From NCBI GenBank assembly GCA_030015575.1, contig JASDDO010000026.1, forward strand, positions 70,891,433-70,955,432: DNA of 64,000 nucleotides, read 5' to 3'. The notes below the pieces were generated by a model that was not told where the DNA came from, ran no database searches, and saw only the letters and a list, made by a program, of their open reading frames with translations. Positions 37,243 to 49,624 of this stretch are shown here, piece by piece. Within the stretch, counting starts at the first letter, position 1; every line of letters begins with the position of its first letter. The DNA is from Agapanthus africanus. Its lineage: Eukaryota > Streptophyta > Magnoliopsida > Asparagales > Amaryllidaceae. The position numbers were made by a program, and so were the translations under genes.

Positions 37243-37978
37243 TCATCATAATGAGTTTTTTTGAATTTTTTTATAAGAAAAATTATTTTCAGTTGTTAGG
37301 ATTATATATGTGCGTGGAAGTTGTGATCTCAACACATGAAGATGGAATTTTTTTGTAAAACTTTTCAGCTTGGATTGGTAAAAGGTTCAAAGAGTAAAGC
37401 TTTTTTTATTTTAAACCAAGCTTAAAAACCAAGAAGGTGATGAATTTATTTATTTATTTTTATTTGATTTTCAAGGACTTGAAGAATTGGCAGGGAATAA
37501 GTAAAGGGGATGTTCTCCAAACATATGTATAATATGGTGATTATATATCTTTTTGAATTGAAAAAAGAAGGTGCGTGCATGCATTTTGTTGATTAGAACT
37601 TGTGTATGAAGAAATTAAGAGGCGCCTATAGGCAATTCATGTTGATCGACTTCATTTGAAAATTAAACATTCATATCAAACAGAAATTATATGATCTAAT
37701 ATGTGGAAAAAGAATTAAGGCCACCAATATTGAGATCTAAATACAATTATTTTACACCATAATGCTTTTGTTACCTCCTAGGGTGGGCTATCATCTTAAA
37801 TCGAAAATGTTTTTACTACCCACTTTAACTCCTATCCCTATGCACCAAAAAGATAAACACTATGGTTTTCCATGTATGCAATTAATTTCTAGATAATATG
37901 AGTCCCGCATCTTCTATCTTTTGGATACATGCAGGTCTGAATGATTAGTCTAGTAGGAAAAGTTTCTTTATCCAAAAG
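37243..37978. other. 3' flank of the NHL gene
   Basis: AT-rich sequence with the presumed 3' UTR. Nothing else is recognised up to the solo LTR at 37979. Confidence 0.4.
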
Positions 37979-40900
37979 TGTCACGCCCCGCTTCCCAAAA
38001 TACGAAATACGAGGGGTTGACAAGGCCAGCGATACTCCTACGGTCGAGGAAACATCCTGCCGTAGTCACACTTCGGCTTCAAACTTTACGTAGTGATCAG
38101 TAATTAATGCACATGAAATGAGAAATGCAACCATTAAATCAAAACAGATATAAAACTAACCAGATAGAGTCAAAGGAAAGATAGCGCTGACGTCGCCGAT
38201 CTAGATATCCGCAATATCCTCAAGATACCACAGGTGCTGATCTGAGCTAAGTCCACTTCTCACTGTGAGCATGCATACTCAGGTCGTCAGAGCGACACAA
38301 TAGCAATATATATAAATGCAAAAGTAAACATGTGCAATGATGATGAACATGAAGCTGTGAATATAAAATGATGACGCGCATGAAATAATCGGTACAAGTA
38401 AACAGTAAAGCAAGTATATCGAATCAGTATCAATGCATGTACATGTCACTAAACCTACCGGTCTCTAAGTCTCACTGTCCAGGTCGCTAAACCTATCGTC
38501 AGTCCAAGTGTGAGAGTCAACCACGCAGGAGTATCCCCAACCCAAGGGTAGGGCCCTAGGGGCAAGGGAACACGGGCCCGAATCACGCACGATAATAATC
38601 AGTAACTCCATCCATACAACTCCCAAAATCACGGTATATGCCGGCAATAGGACTCCCGAGATTCTGTTGAACTCACACTCAAACTACCCCACACCCCGTG
38701 GTCTATATCAAACCCCGACCATAAACCCAAATACCAGTCGGTCCATGACAAGTCTACGCGAGAACTGGAGACAGGATCTCCATCAAGCATGTCTCGACTG
38801 GTACCCAAGATAAATGGACAGTGTTTGGTGCCTTACCTATGACACTAATATAAGTGCTCCATAACCGTCCCATTTCAGTTATAGTTACACTTATATATGT
38901 CCCATAGACGTCGACAATGCAATAATTTAACTGGTTCCGCTGATTGTGTACAAGTACGCGTCACTTCACTTATTCATTCACGCTTTAACACTAACGTACT
39001 TGCCACAATCAAACACTAATATCTATCACTGGGTAATGTACACGATCACTAGGTTATCAATGTTTCATGACCACTACATGATATGATGAAAATGCAATAG
39101 TTACGATATGAATAAATATCATCAGCCAGTGTTCTACCACTTGCAAAATTTACTATCAATCATACATGCAGAATTAAGCAAAAAAATGTAAAAGGGGTAA
39201 GTAGTATGTTTAATTATCTATCCGTAAAAATTGGTTTCGCGTCAATCGGGTTTCAGGTTCTCTAGATATGGCCATTTCAACTTAAGTGTTCACTGCTGGA
39301 AATCCAGTTTCAGAACTGGAAGTCCGTTTTGTGACACACTTTACTCCCAGTTGGGATCATAATTAGGTGACACTATAGTTGAACAATATTTAGGGTTATT
39401 AGTTAGGTTTCCAACGCAATTGGCGGATCAGTAATATCCATGGTGTACTGGAAGTTATACATTGTAAAATGAAGGGGTATACGTTCTGTCCCTGTTTGGG
39501 ACAGCTATATGTTCTGTTGATTTAAAATATACTTTAAATAGTAACCGACAGTAAAAACGAGTGAAACTACTTTCAATGGCCATCTAACAGATTTATATTT
39601 GCTATAGTATAGGGTTCCGCATCACAACATTTTCATACAGTAGAGTGAAAGTATTACAAAACGAGAATCGACAGCCAGAGCTGCTCTGGACTGCAGTCCA
39701 GAGCCGCACTCCGAACCATTTTCCGTCACCTTTTTAGCGTAGAAACAGATTAAAACTCTTATGGGGTTCTAGGTCGTCGAGTTAGCTTCGATATGAGCCC
39801 TCGAACGCAACATTCCAATTTGTAGCCAATTAACTGTGATTTTTACAAAGTTCAGGTATAGGAAATTTCAATTTTGACGGGTCTAAAAGGGAAAGATATA
39901 TCACGTTGTTAAAAACCATATTTTCAAGCTAAATCATAACACAGCATTCATTATCACTCGGGCCATCAGTCGCGATTAGTTTCCGTCTATTTAAAGGGGA
40001 TTTTCAGTTCATGTTTTGCATCGAACACTTGCATTACTTGATTCCCAATCGAAATATATATATGATATTGAAGTGAAATCAAATTGAATAGGTATAATTA
40101 GCATGAAGCAGGTATTAAACTTGCTTGATGACGTGTCGATGACGGTACGGCAGCGGCAATGACGCGATCGCGACACGCGCGCGGCACGGCAACCCGACTT
40201 GGCTCGAGCTCGAGTTCTTCGGCAGCGGCGGCTTGGTTGCTGGGTCTTGACGGCGAGGGTGGTGGTGGTCGTTGGTGTTGGCTCTCGATGGCGAGGCAAC
40301 CGGGGTGGCTGAGGGGGCCGCCGGCGACAGAGGAGGAACTCGACGGGGTGCACGGGAGATGAGGCAATGGGTTTCTTGAGTTGGCGTTGGGTTGCTGTGG
40401 TGATGGCGAGGGGTAGGAAGGTGAAGACGATGTTGGTGGCACAGGGCCGGTGGCGACGACGCGGAGGCGGTTGGAGGTGCCGTCGATGGTGAAGGGAGGG
40501 GAGGGCGCAGGGATATGCATGCGAGGGGGCTCTAGTTGGTGGTTGGAGTTGAGGGTGAGGGTGGTGATGAAGGGGATAGGAGAGAGGTGAGGTGTGAGGG
40601 GGAGCTCCGACAGTGGGCTAATAGTGGGGAACTCGGGGGTGAGGAAGATAGAGGCGACGAAGGGAGAGGAGGGCTTGTCGGCGCGGAGCGGGAGCGGGGA
40701 CGGGGTCGGGTGAGGCAGTGGGTGACGGAGATCGTGAGTGATGGAAGGAGAACGAGAGGGGGTGGGGCTGTTGGGGAGAAACGGTCGGCGTGCAGGTGAA
40801 GGTTTGAGGAGGAGGCGGGGGTGCAGTGGAAAAGGAGGTAGTGGGGGTAAGGGGGCTTGGCTTCGTATGGGGAAAAGAGGGAGACGAGGTCGAGGGGAGT

Positions 40901-41382
40901 GAGCGAGCGAGCGCGTGAGGTTGTGGGCCGAGGAGTGGAGACGTGGTCACGACGAGGGCGGGGGCGTGGGAACGAGCGCGACGTAGGGAGGAAGAAAAGA
41001 AGCGGGAAAAAGAAAGAGGGAGTGGGGGAAGAAGCGGGTCGGGTTGGGCGTGAGTTCGGGTCGGGTAGGGGTGAAAGGTGAGGGAAATGTTCGGGCCGGA
41101 GGTTCTTGGGCTTGGGTTAGAAAAGAATTAAAAAGAGGGGAAAGGAATGGGCTGGGCCTGGCTGAGGAAAAGAATTGAAAAGAGAGAGGGAGGGATGGTG
41201 GGCTGGGTTGGGAAAAATAAAAAGGGAAAACGAAAATAAAAAGGGAAATAGACAATAGGGTTTGGGTTTGGGGTTATAGGGTTAGGGTTTTTAAAATAAT
41301 TATAAATATAAATAAATAAATTTTGTAAGTAACACTTTATAAAAATACGGATATTGGTGTACAAAAAGAACTGGGTATTACA
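37979..41382 (-). repeat. 3.4-kb solo LTR, Ty3/gypsy (Del/Tekay-like)
   Basis: On the minus strand it begins TGTAATACCCAG (41382) and ends GGGGCGTGACA (37979), the terminal pattern of Del/Tekay LTRs. AAAAG precedes the plus-strand left end, and AAAG(G) follows the right end, a near-perfect 4-5 bp target duplication. There is no interior or second LTR, so it is a solo LTR formed by LTR-LTR recombination. The block 40130-41250 is very GC- and purine-rich and produces many spurious open frames. Confidence 0.8.
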
Positions 41383-41424
41383 AAAGGACAAAAGCTAGAA
41401 AATTTTATAGTATTTTGATATTTG

Positions 41425-41426
<2 letters not shown>

Positions 41427-41489
<63 letters not shown>
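41427..41489. repeat. (AT)n microsatellite
   Basis: An uninterrupted run of about 31 AT dinucleotides just right of the solo LTR. The following 41490-41825 shows no gene or repeat. Confidence 0.97.
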
Positions 41490-41492
<3 letters not shown>

Positions 41493-41825
41493 GAAGCAGA
41501 TGCGGGTTAACATCAAATTAATATTTTTCATATGTAAATTGTAATATAGAACATGAAGTTGTTTCTCATGAGCATGACTTCGCTCAGCATGCACTTAACT
41601 TTCTCCAAAGGCTTTCATATTCGAATTGTCAATATTGTGATTGATTCAATATCTTAAAGCCTTGTGTTCCAATTTCAAGTTTACAGATTTTTTGGGTATT
41701 ATTTATATATTAGACGCGAGCTAAATTAACTTTTCTTACATCAAGAAGTCTCGTGAAGCATATATAGCTAGGCTTCTCTAACACTACCAAGGGCTCCTCC
41801 TTAAGCATAAGTCTGAAATCCAAAA

Positions 41826-42247
41826 TAAAAAAAATCATATTAATTTAAAAGTTTTTTATTATATAATTTGTAGGTTGTACTATCTTATATTTATGAACTG
41901 CTCACATAAAATATGTTAATAATTAACATGCAAATACATCGGTAATTTTCAATCAACTTTTCAATTTTTTCATTGCCATAACATACAAAAATCGATAAAT
42001 TTTTGAAAATCTCAAAATTTTTGCTTTTTTTTGGGTTTTCCAAAATTTTGCTTGCTATAACACAAGAAAGTCTTGAAATTTTAAAAAATAAAATATGTAT
42101 TTTTGTTTCCTTCGGTTTTCAATATTTTTCATAATATGCAGCACACGAAAATCATAAACTTTTCTTCTTTTCAATAATAGGTTTTTAAGGCCCGTGCATT
42201 GCACGATTATAATCATTATTCTAAATTCTAAAATGTATTGTTATTAT
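41826..42247 (+). repeat. Satellite array (~545-bp monomer), left part before the CACTA insertion
   Basis: Most of one monomer of the satellite that continues at 52746. Shared segments include GGTTGTACTATCTTATATTT, CATCGGTAATTTTCAATCAA, TTTCCTTCGGTTTTCAATAT and GGCCCGTGCATTGCACGATT. It is cut after TTGTTATTAT by the CACTA element. Confidence 0.95.
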
Positions 42248-42269
42248 CACTACTACAAATAAGGGTTGC

Positions 42270-42725
42270 CCTTACGGATTTATCCGTAGGGGCAACCCAC
42301 TGCCCCTACGGATATATGCGTAGGGGAGAAAAAATACCCCGTAGGTGCAAAGGCCGCAGATGCAAGTTGAGGCCCTGAACTTGTCCCTACGGGCAAATTT
42401 TTGCCCCTACGGATTTATGTGTAGGTCCTGTTGCCCCTACGGACTAGGCCGTAGGGTAAAAAATTTATATTATTTACGGTTTTTTTAATATATTAAATGT
42501 ACCTACGGACATGTCCGTAGGTCCAACTTCTACCCCTTAAGGATAGCTACGTAGGTACCTATCCGTAGGGGCGAAGCAGTGGCCCCTACGGATATGTCCG
42601 TAGGGGCACTCCCAACCCCTGGACACTGAGATCAGGGGGGAAATATCAGTTACTGCTAATATTTTGCCCCTACGGATATAACCGTAGGGGCAACGTGTAC
42701 CTACGGATTAATCCGTAGGTACATA
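42270..42725. repeat. CACTA subterminal palindromic repeats, 3' end
   Basis: About ten copies of CCCCTACGGAT..ATCCGTAGGGG, or half-site variants, lie within 460 bases of the terminus. In En/Spm such subterminal repeats bind TNPA. Here each unit is itself a hairpin. Confidence 0.9.
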
Positions 42726-43064
42726 TTATCTGTATTTTTTTTTTAAAAATGGGCTGCTTGATTTTTTCCCGCCCTGTGCACAATAATATATACATCAATC
42801 AAATATAAAATTAATCATCACATAACATATATTGCAGTATTCATAATCACATCTCACGCATATAATATACAAAAGAAACCCAAAAACTGAATATGATATA
42901 AATATAAACCAATATCAATATCGTTTCAAAATGTAGTACAATGTGTATGATATAAATAAATACATGTTTCAAAAAATAAGAACCAAAAAGCTACCCTAGT
43001 TCGGTCCAGCTCCACTTCTGAATAACGATAGAATAACGCGCGCCTGCTCCTCGGTCAATAAACT

Positions 43065-45836
43065 CTACAATTCGGCGCGAGCGGGAGTCTGAGCGGCCTG
43101 TGGAGCTGGCGATGTGGTCTGCGCAGCCGCCGTCGAGGTAGTCGCTTGCGGAGCCGCGGCTGCGGGAGTCTGAGTGGGCGGTGGAGCTACAGGAGCTGTC
43201 TGCGGAACCGCGGCCGATGTAGTGGCTTGCGGAGCCGCAGCCGAAGGAGATGCATGTGGAGGCTCGGCCGATGTACCCTGTCGCGTCTGGACCTAACGTG
43301 TGTAATAAGCGTGTAAGAACTGTGTATTATTCGAATTCGTATCATTATTAAGTTATTTCGAAACCCCGTTTGGATATCTAGTTTGTTGTTTATTTTAATT
43401 ACATCTGTATGTATGATTAATCAAACTTAAGTCTAAAACCAAATAAGCTCAAGCTACGTACTAATTATGGATATGTTGATATCTATATAATATGACATGA
43501 TATTTTACTATAAAGCAGTATACATACCAGCATCTCCTTCAACTCCTGAACGGTGGCCCTCAAGCTCTCCAGTTCCTGATGGACACGTCGGTCACTGGAG
43601 ACGGAGGAAGTAACCGCCGGGGTGGAGTCCAACCTCATATGGGCCCTGCTAGGGCCCAGTCCCCGGCCTCTCTCCCAACCTCTGTGGTGCCCTCCGTGTG
43701 CGGCGTCCAGAACTGGGGTCAGCAGCCTCGGATCGCTCTGTCCGGTAAAATCGATCTCCGAGGCCTGGGCCTGCTCAACCACCCGCTCCTACACCCACAT
43801 TAAGCAGTAAAGTATAAGTATAAAATTTAAACTTGAACCTTCCAAAACTAAAATTTCAAATTTGGGTAGAAAAAATATTAACACTTATGCAGTACTCCTG
43901 GGTAGCGACGTCGGGATATCGAAGCTCGCCCGTGGCGGGATCTGTCGAGGTGCCGTGGACGGCAAGATATACGGACAGCACGCTCAGTGTACCACCTGAC
44001 GCCACGGTCCGAGATGTCTGCAATATTAGAAAAGTAACTCTTAATATTAGAAATATTAGAAAATAACTCTTAATATTGCAGAATATCACAAAGGTCGGTC
44101 TATTGTAATTTACCGATAACTCCATGGCTCGAGTAATGTTCCTCGAGCCACCTGTGTAAGTGGGGCGACCCCTCTTCGCCGACTTCCTGTTCTCTGTATT
44201 CTAAGCGGCCTGTTTCTGCACAACGCATTAACATTTAGTTTTCTAATTAAGAAACACAAAGAAATAAATTATATCATAAATAATGAATTACATTTAAAAT
44301 ACATACCTGTTTGCGTTGGGAGTCGAAATAAGCGCACAATAGAAGCCATGTCTCTACGTCGACTCTCGCAAACGCAGGAGTAGATAGGAGGGTCGCTCTC
44401 TCTGCCTCGGGGGTCGCCATCCACAGGGAGTAGCAGTCGGCCTTCAGCTCATTCCTGTTGTATCGAACCTTGGCCTGCATGTTCTTCATCAGGCCATTGT
44501 ACAGAGCATGAAGGTCGAGCACCCTCCCCGGGTGATCAGGGTCGGCTACAGGCTGAAAATCGTAATCCAACTGAAAATACAAAAAAAAATTGTTATTAGA
44601 TTGCAAGTGTTAATAATAAATATATTGGATAGATCAAATGAAAATATATATTAATACATACCCGAGCCTGATCAAAGAAGAGGGCGAATGAGCGCCGGTG
44701 CTGCTCGCCCCACTCAACGTGAAGTGGATAGTTCTTCACGAGCCGGCTCTCGTCCCCCAAATACCGGCCGAACCTCTCGGCATGAGGACCGGTAGAGCGA
44801 TAGTCAAGGGTAAAAAAAAGGGGGAATGCTGCCTCTCCCCTAGCTCTGTCAGGCCTCAGCCTATGGGACTGATTCGGGCCTTGAGTCCCCCTCTGGGGAT
44901 GGGGAGGCCCAGCGTCTGCACGAAATATCAAGACAATCAATAATAAGACAAAGTTGTATTAAGAAATCAAGATTAAACGAAAATTCAAGTGTGATATATA
45001 CCTCCGGTGACTATCGCACGAGCCTGAGCCCGGGAAGCAGCACGAGCGGGACGATAGTTCCTCAGGTGAGGAACAACCGGGGTCCCGGATGCGGACGCAT
45101 CCCCTCCAACTAGAAAATAAACATCGACGCTAAATTTCCATGAAGTTCATATTTATTCTATAGAGCATATGTAAAATGAGTAAATATTTTAAATTTATTC
45201 ATACTAACCTGCAGACGATGCGGAGGGTATGGAAGCGGCAGGAGTGGCCCCTGCGGAAGATGTGGACGCACCACCTATAATTAGACAATTAAAAAAAGAT
45301 TATATAAGTAATTGCAAAAAGAATGTGTAGATCAATAATATAACGTTCTAAATCAATATGCATGCACTATAGGATATATAAACATACCCGCAGGTGCGGT
45401 GGTGTCACCACCTACAGCTAGACAATAATAAAAATTGCTAAGTAAGAGCAAAAGGAATGTGTGTATTTATGATATAGCATTCTAAATCAATATACATACA
45501 CTATATGATATATAAACATACCTGGAGGAGCGGGGTGGCCTCTGTCCCAGATGTGGACGCATCACCAACAACTAGACAATCAAACATTGACAGTATAAGT
45601 AATTTTGACATAAACATGCATGAATATCTGTAATATTACATTCAAAATGGATATGCGTGCAGTATACCTGGAGGTGTGGCAAAATCCACACGGAAGGAGG
45701 CATCCGAAGAGGTCTCCGATCTAGGTGCAAGACCGGCCCTCTGAAGCTCCCTACGGAGCTCTCCGGGCGGCAGAACCGCTCTGCCTCTGCCTCTGCCGCG
45801 GCTGGAGCTCCTGCCGCCCCTCGCTGCTCCCGACAT
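43065..45836 (-). CDS. CACTA tnpA-like protein gene (with one internal stop)
   Basis: Readable exons on the minus strand, approximate: 45836-45668, 45571-45530, 45415-45390, 45273-45208, 45110-45003, 44916-44664, 44573-44308, 44218-44113, 44020-43886, 43790-43528 and 43292-43065 (stop). The start MSGAARGG leads into an Arg/Gly/Ser-rich head. Four short exons then encode VGGDAS-TSGT-type repeats. A globular middle contains FFTLDYRSTGPHAERFGRYL and KMKNM-like helices (MKNMQAKVRYNRNE, ERATLLSTPAFA). An Ala/Pro/Gln-rich tail ends in AEL. This layout fits plant CACTA second-gene products that bind subterminal repeats. In the 44218 exon, KQAA is followed by TAG then NTENRK, probably a CAG to TAG change. 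The junction between the last exons is uncertain. Confidence 0.6.
45283..45675 (-). repeat. ~140-bp exon+intron tandem duplication in the tnpA-like gene
   Basis: Three successive ~140-bp segments each contain a short GGTG/TCACCA-type exon, a CTAGACAAT junction and an intron with AAATCAATAT-CAT-CACTATA. Each duplicated exon adds a VGGDAS-like peptide to the predicted protein. Confidence 0.7.
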
Positions 45837-45949
45837 CGTCATCAAATCTAGATAAACGGTTCGTAGACGCATTAGACAATCATTAAAAGTATTGACTATA
45901 TATGTATAGAGCGTAAAATGTGAAGTAATAATATAACATTACTGATAAC

Positions 45950-48900
45950 CTTTTTCGTTTCGTGGGCGCATCATACATATCTACTTGGATTTCATCGTCG
46001 ATGTCATTTCTAACCCACGTAACTTCATGATCGGTCGAAGACAACCCGTCCTTCGAAACAGACGGTCGGAGCACTTTAAGCATTCTCTCTTCTTCATCCT
46101 CATCGCTGTCCTCGTATTCTGGGACATCGTAGACATCTCTGGCTTTCCATCGGCATACAACACTCCACCCCGGATGCTTCAAACACTGTGAGTAGTATAC
46201 TTGGAACGCTTGGTTCGGAAAGATAAACGGATCGTCCTGACCGTAAAATCGAAGTGTGTTCACACTAGTCAATCCATATTCATCTTTCCAAGTCCCAAGA
46301 CTGCTTCTCCACCTGTCCGTATCGGTTCGCGGATCGTACCAAGTACACTGGAATATATAAAAGGGTTCTGATCGTCCGGGATAGTGGATGCCGAGTATAC
46401 AATTTAAGTACCTATAGTAAATCACACCGTCCGATCCTACCGTCGCAATCCCACTATTCTGAGTGGTTCTAGATATTTCTATGTCCTTAACTTCGAATTT
46501 GTATCCAAGGACACCAAATCCTTTGTAATATGCAACTTCCATACTAGGAAATTGAGCTAAAAATCTTGAATCACTCTCAAATGATGCAGACAAGTTCGGA
46601 TCGTGGATCTAACAAAACAAATTTTACGACAAATACATAACGATACAAGTTTAGATTAAAACTGATAGTAATAAAATGTTATTCGAGTAACTTACATGAT
46701 CTGTGACCCAATCACAAAAATTATCCTGATGGTATTTTTCCAAACGTTCTTCGTTCCAATCAGGATGCTCCTCACGTACCTCGTTAAAATGAGTTCTGTT
46801 TTCGACAAATAATTGTGACATTAATATTATGTCATTTCATACACACACAAACACAGATATAACAATTAATCCAAAAGAACTTACTCTCTAATTTGTTCAA
46901 GACATGCGTAATTAAGCAAGATAAACCGGTATATCTTGTTGATAAACATAGTGTCTACCCTTTTATACTCGGCTTTACCATATGGCCCGTCTTGAATTCT
47001 TCATGGTCGGTTAAGCCTTGTCTCAATGTTCTCGTCCAGATAGCGGGAACAAAATGTGGTTGCTTCATCAAGAAGATAACCTTGCATGATAGAACCCTCT
47101 GGTCGATTTTTATTGCGTATATACTTCTTAAGGGTGTAGAGGTACCTAATGAGAATATGTTGAATAAATAAATACGGGCATACAGGACAACAATAAATTT
47201 ATAAATTGCGCCAAACGAAAAATTACACGTACCTCTCGACGGGATACATCCATCGATATTGTACCGGTCCGGCTAACTTCGCCTCAGTTGCAAGATGAAC
47301 CGTCAAGTGTAATATGATATCGAAGAATGACGGTGGGAAAATACGCTCAAACTTGCAAAGTATCAACACAATAGAATTTTCTAATTTATCCAGTGTCGCA
47401 ACCTCCAGTGTTTTAGCACACAACTCCCTGAAAAAACAACATAGGTCGTTGATTACTAGACCAACCGAGTCGGGGAGAGAAGTCCTGAAGGCTAATGGAA
47501 GAAGGTGCTCCACGATAACATGGTGATCATGACTTTTCAGCCCATCGATCTTGCCCTTCACAATTTTTATTTTCTTGCTGAATGATCCTGAGAAACCTGT
47601 GGGGACTTTCAAATCATGCAACACCTGCAGGAATCTTTTCTTCTCCGGTTGTGACATATGATAAGCGGCATTGGGAAGTACAAACTTGCCCGGTTTACCC
47701 GCTACCGGTCTAGGGTGCAATTCACTTCTTATTCCCCACTCTTGTAGATCCATCCGAGCATTCATGTTGTCTTTCGATTTCCCGTCTTTACACAGAAGCA
47801 AGTTAAGTATGTGCTCTGATACTCCCTTCTCTATATGCATGACGTCCAGACAATGACGCACTGAATTTGTAGACCAGTACGGAAGCTCGAAGTAAATGCT
47901 TAACTTGTTCCAATATTGTGGTTTGACCTGTTTCGTCGGATCCATCCCGAAGGTCACGTTATTGTAACCATCCCATTTAGCAGTCACGTCCTCTCCGGAC
48001 AATGGGGATGGAGGTCCAAGAAGCTTCTGATGACCATCAAAATGAACCGTGTCTAACCTATAGGGGTGGTCTGGAGGCAGAAAACGTCGATGGCCGCAAT
48101 AACAAACCTTCCTGCTAAAATTCAAAAATTTTGATGTTGTGTGTTCATGGCAATGAGGACATGCTTTATGACCATGTACGGACCAACCTGATAGCATTCC
48201 ATACGCAGGAAAGTCATTAATTGTCCACATTAAAGCCGCACGCAGTATGAAGGTTGTATTTGTGTTTGAATCATATGTCTCTACACCATCAATGAACAAA
48301 GTTTTCAGCTCCTCGATCAGAGGTCGGAGATAGACGTCGATATTGTTCCCTGATGAGTTTGGTCCGTCGATAAAAAGAGGCATCATAAAGTATGATTGGT
48401 CCATAGCCAACCAAGGCGACAGATTATAAATTATCATTACAACGGGCCATGTACTGTGACTTCCAGCCATATAGTTGAATGGGCAGAAGCCATCGGTAGC
48501 CAGTCCGAGCCGGACATTGTGAGGATCGCTACTGAATATTGCGTGCCTCCTATTGAAATCCTTCCATGCCGGTGAATCTCTTGGATGGCTCATTTTTCCA
48601 TTTTCGCTTGGAGGAGCACGGTGATGCCAAATCATTGCCTCGGCTGTTTTCTTGCACCTGAATAGCCTCTGTAGCCTCTGTGTTATGGGAAAATATCGTG
48701 CTATCTTTACAGGTATATCAGGCTTCTTATCAGAATCTTTCGGCTTATACCTGGCCTCTCCGCATGTTGGACACTCTTTCAAATCTGAATTCTCTTTCCG
48801 GTACAACACGCAATTTTTAGGACATGCTTGAATCTTCTCGCACTTTAGACCCAAATCAGACATCATCTTCTGGGCTTCGTACCAGCTTTCGGGCACATTA

Positions 48901-49523
48901 TTTCCCGGAGGCATAGAATCTTTCAAAAACGAAAGAAGCATTGTGAATGACTTGTTGCTCCATCCATTTAGGCACTTAATCTGGAAAAGTTGGACGAACC
49001 ATGAGAGGGTGGAATACTTCGCATTCTCATAAATTGGTTTCCTAGCATCATTCATGAAATTTTCATATTTATCCGCACGCGGTCCTTGACCGGAAGGAAT
49101 GTCATCTTCGGTACGAATAGATTCACCTGAGGCAGCCTCTACCATATCCTCCATTTCTTCTGATGGAAATAAATTTCCGTCTCCTGCCGCATTACCGAAT
49201 TCTTCTTCTTCTCCTGCCGCATTATCGTGTTCTCCTTCTTCTTCTACCACAGTATTGCATTCTTCTCCTTCCCCGTGATATTTCCAAGTTGTATAAAGTC
49301 TAGTAAACCCATGTTTTACAATATGAAGCTCTGCCAATTCTACCTTCTGCCAGTACTTATTGCCACATCTATCGCACGGACAGAGAATCTTCTCTATTAT
49401 GATCTTATTATGTGCGCGTGCAAATTCAAGGAAAGCAGCAACTCCTGCGACAAACTTAGGTTGCATACGTTGTTTCCAATCCACATACATCCAGTCCTTA
49501 ACTCTGACGTACTCATGGGCCAT
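45950..49523 (-). CDS. CACTA transposase tnpD-like (TNP2 family), with one in-frame stop
   Basis: Exons on the minus strand: 49523-47233, 47145-46885, 46795-46696 and 46608-45950, all with GT-AG junctions and consistent phase (about 1,100 residues). The first ~85 residues form a transposase-associated domain with CPCDRCGNKYW. The TNP2/Transposase_21 catalytic region lies at about 250-500 (for example LGLATDGFCPFN, WPVVMIIYNLSPW). A DUF4218-like region spans the end of exon 1 (NLLLCKDGKSKDN, PVQYRWMYPVERYV), and exon 4 is DUF4216-like (VAYYKGFGVLGYKFEV). Codon 812 in exon 2 (47003-47001) is TGA after LNRP, likely CGA to TGA, with coding similarity continuing after it. As written the product stops at 811 residues. 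A small last exon near 45860 (FDDDVGSSEGR) is possible. It catalyses excision and insertion at CACTA ends. Confidence 0.85.
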
Positions 49524-49624
49524 GTTAGATTGTATAACATATAAATTGTAGGTTATGCTGACTATATTGAGAAATATAAGAACGGGATAGTTACTGACAA
49601 AGGAGAAAATCCGTGTATATACTT

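Noticed and set aside
40098-41255. Several long Pro/Ser/Arg-rich open frames on both strands
   Set aside because: They lie in the GC/purine-rich core of the solo LTR and reflect composition only.
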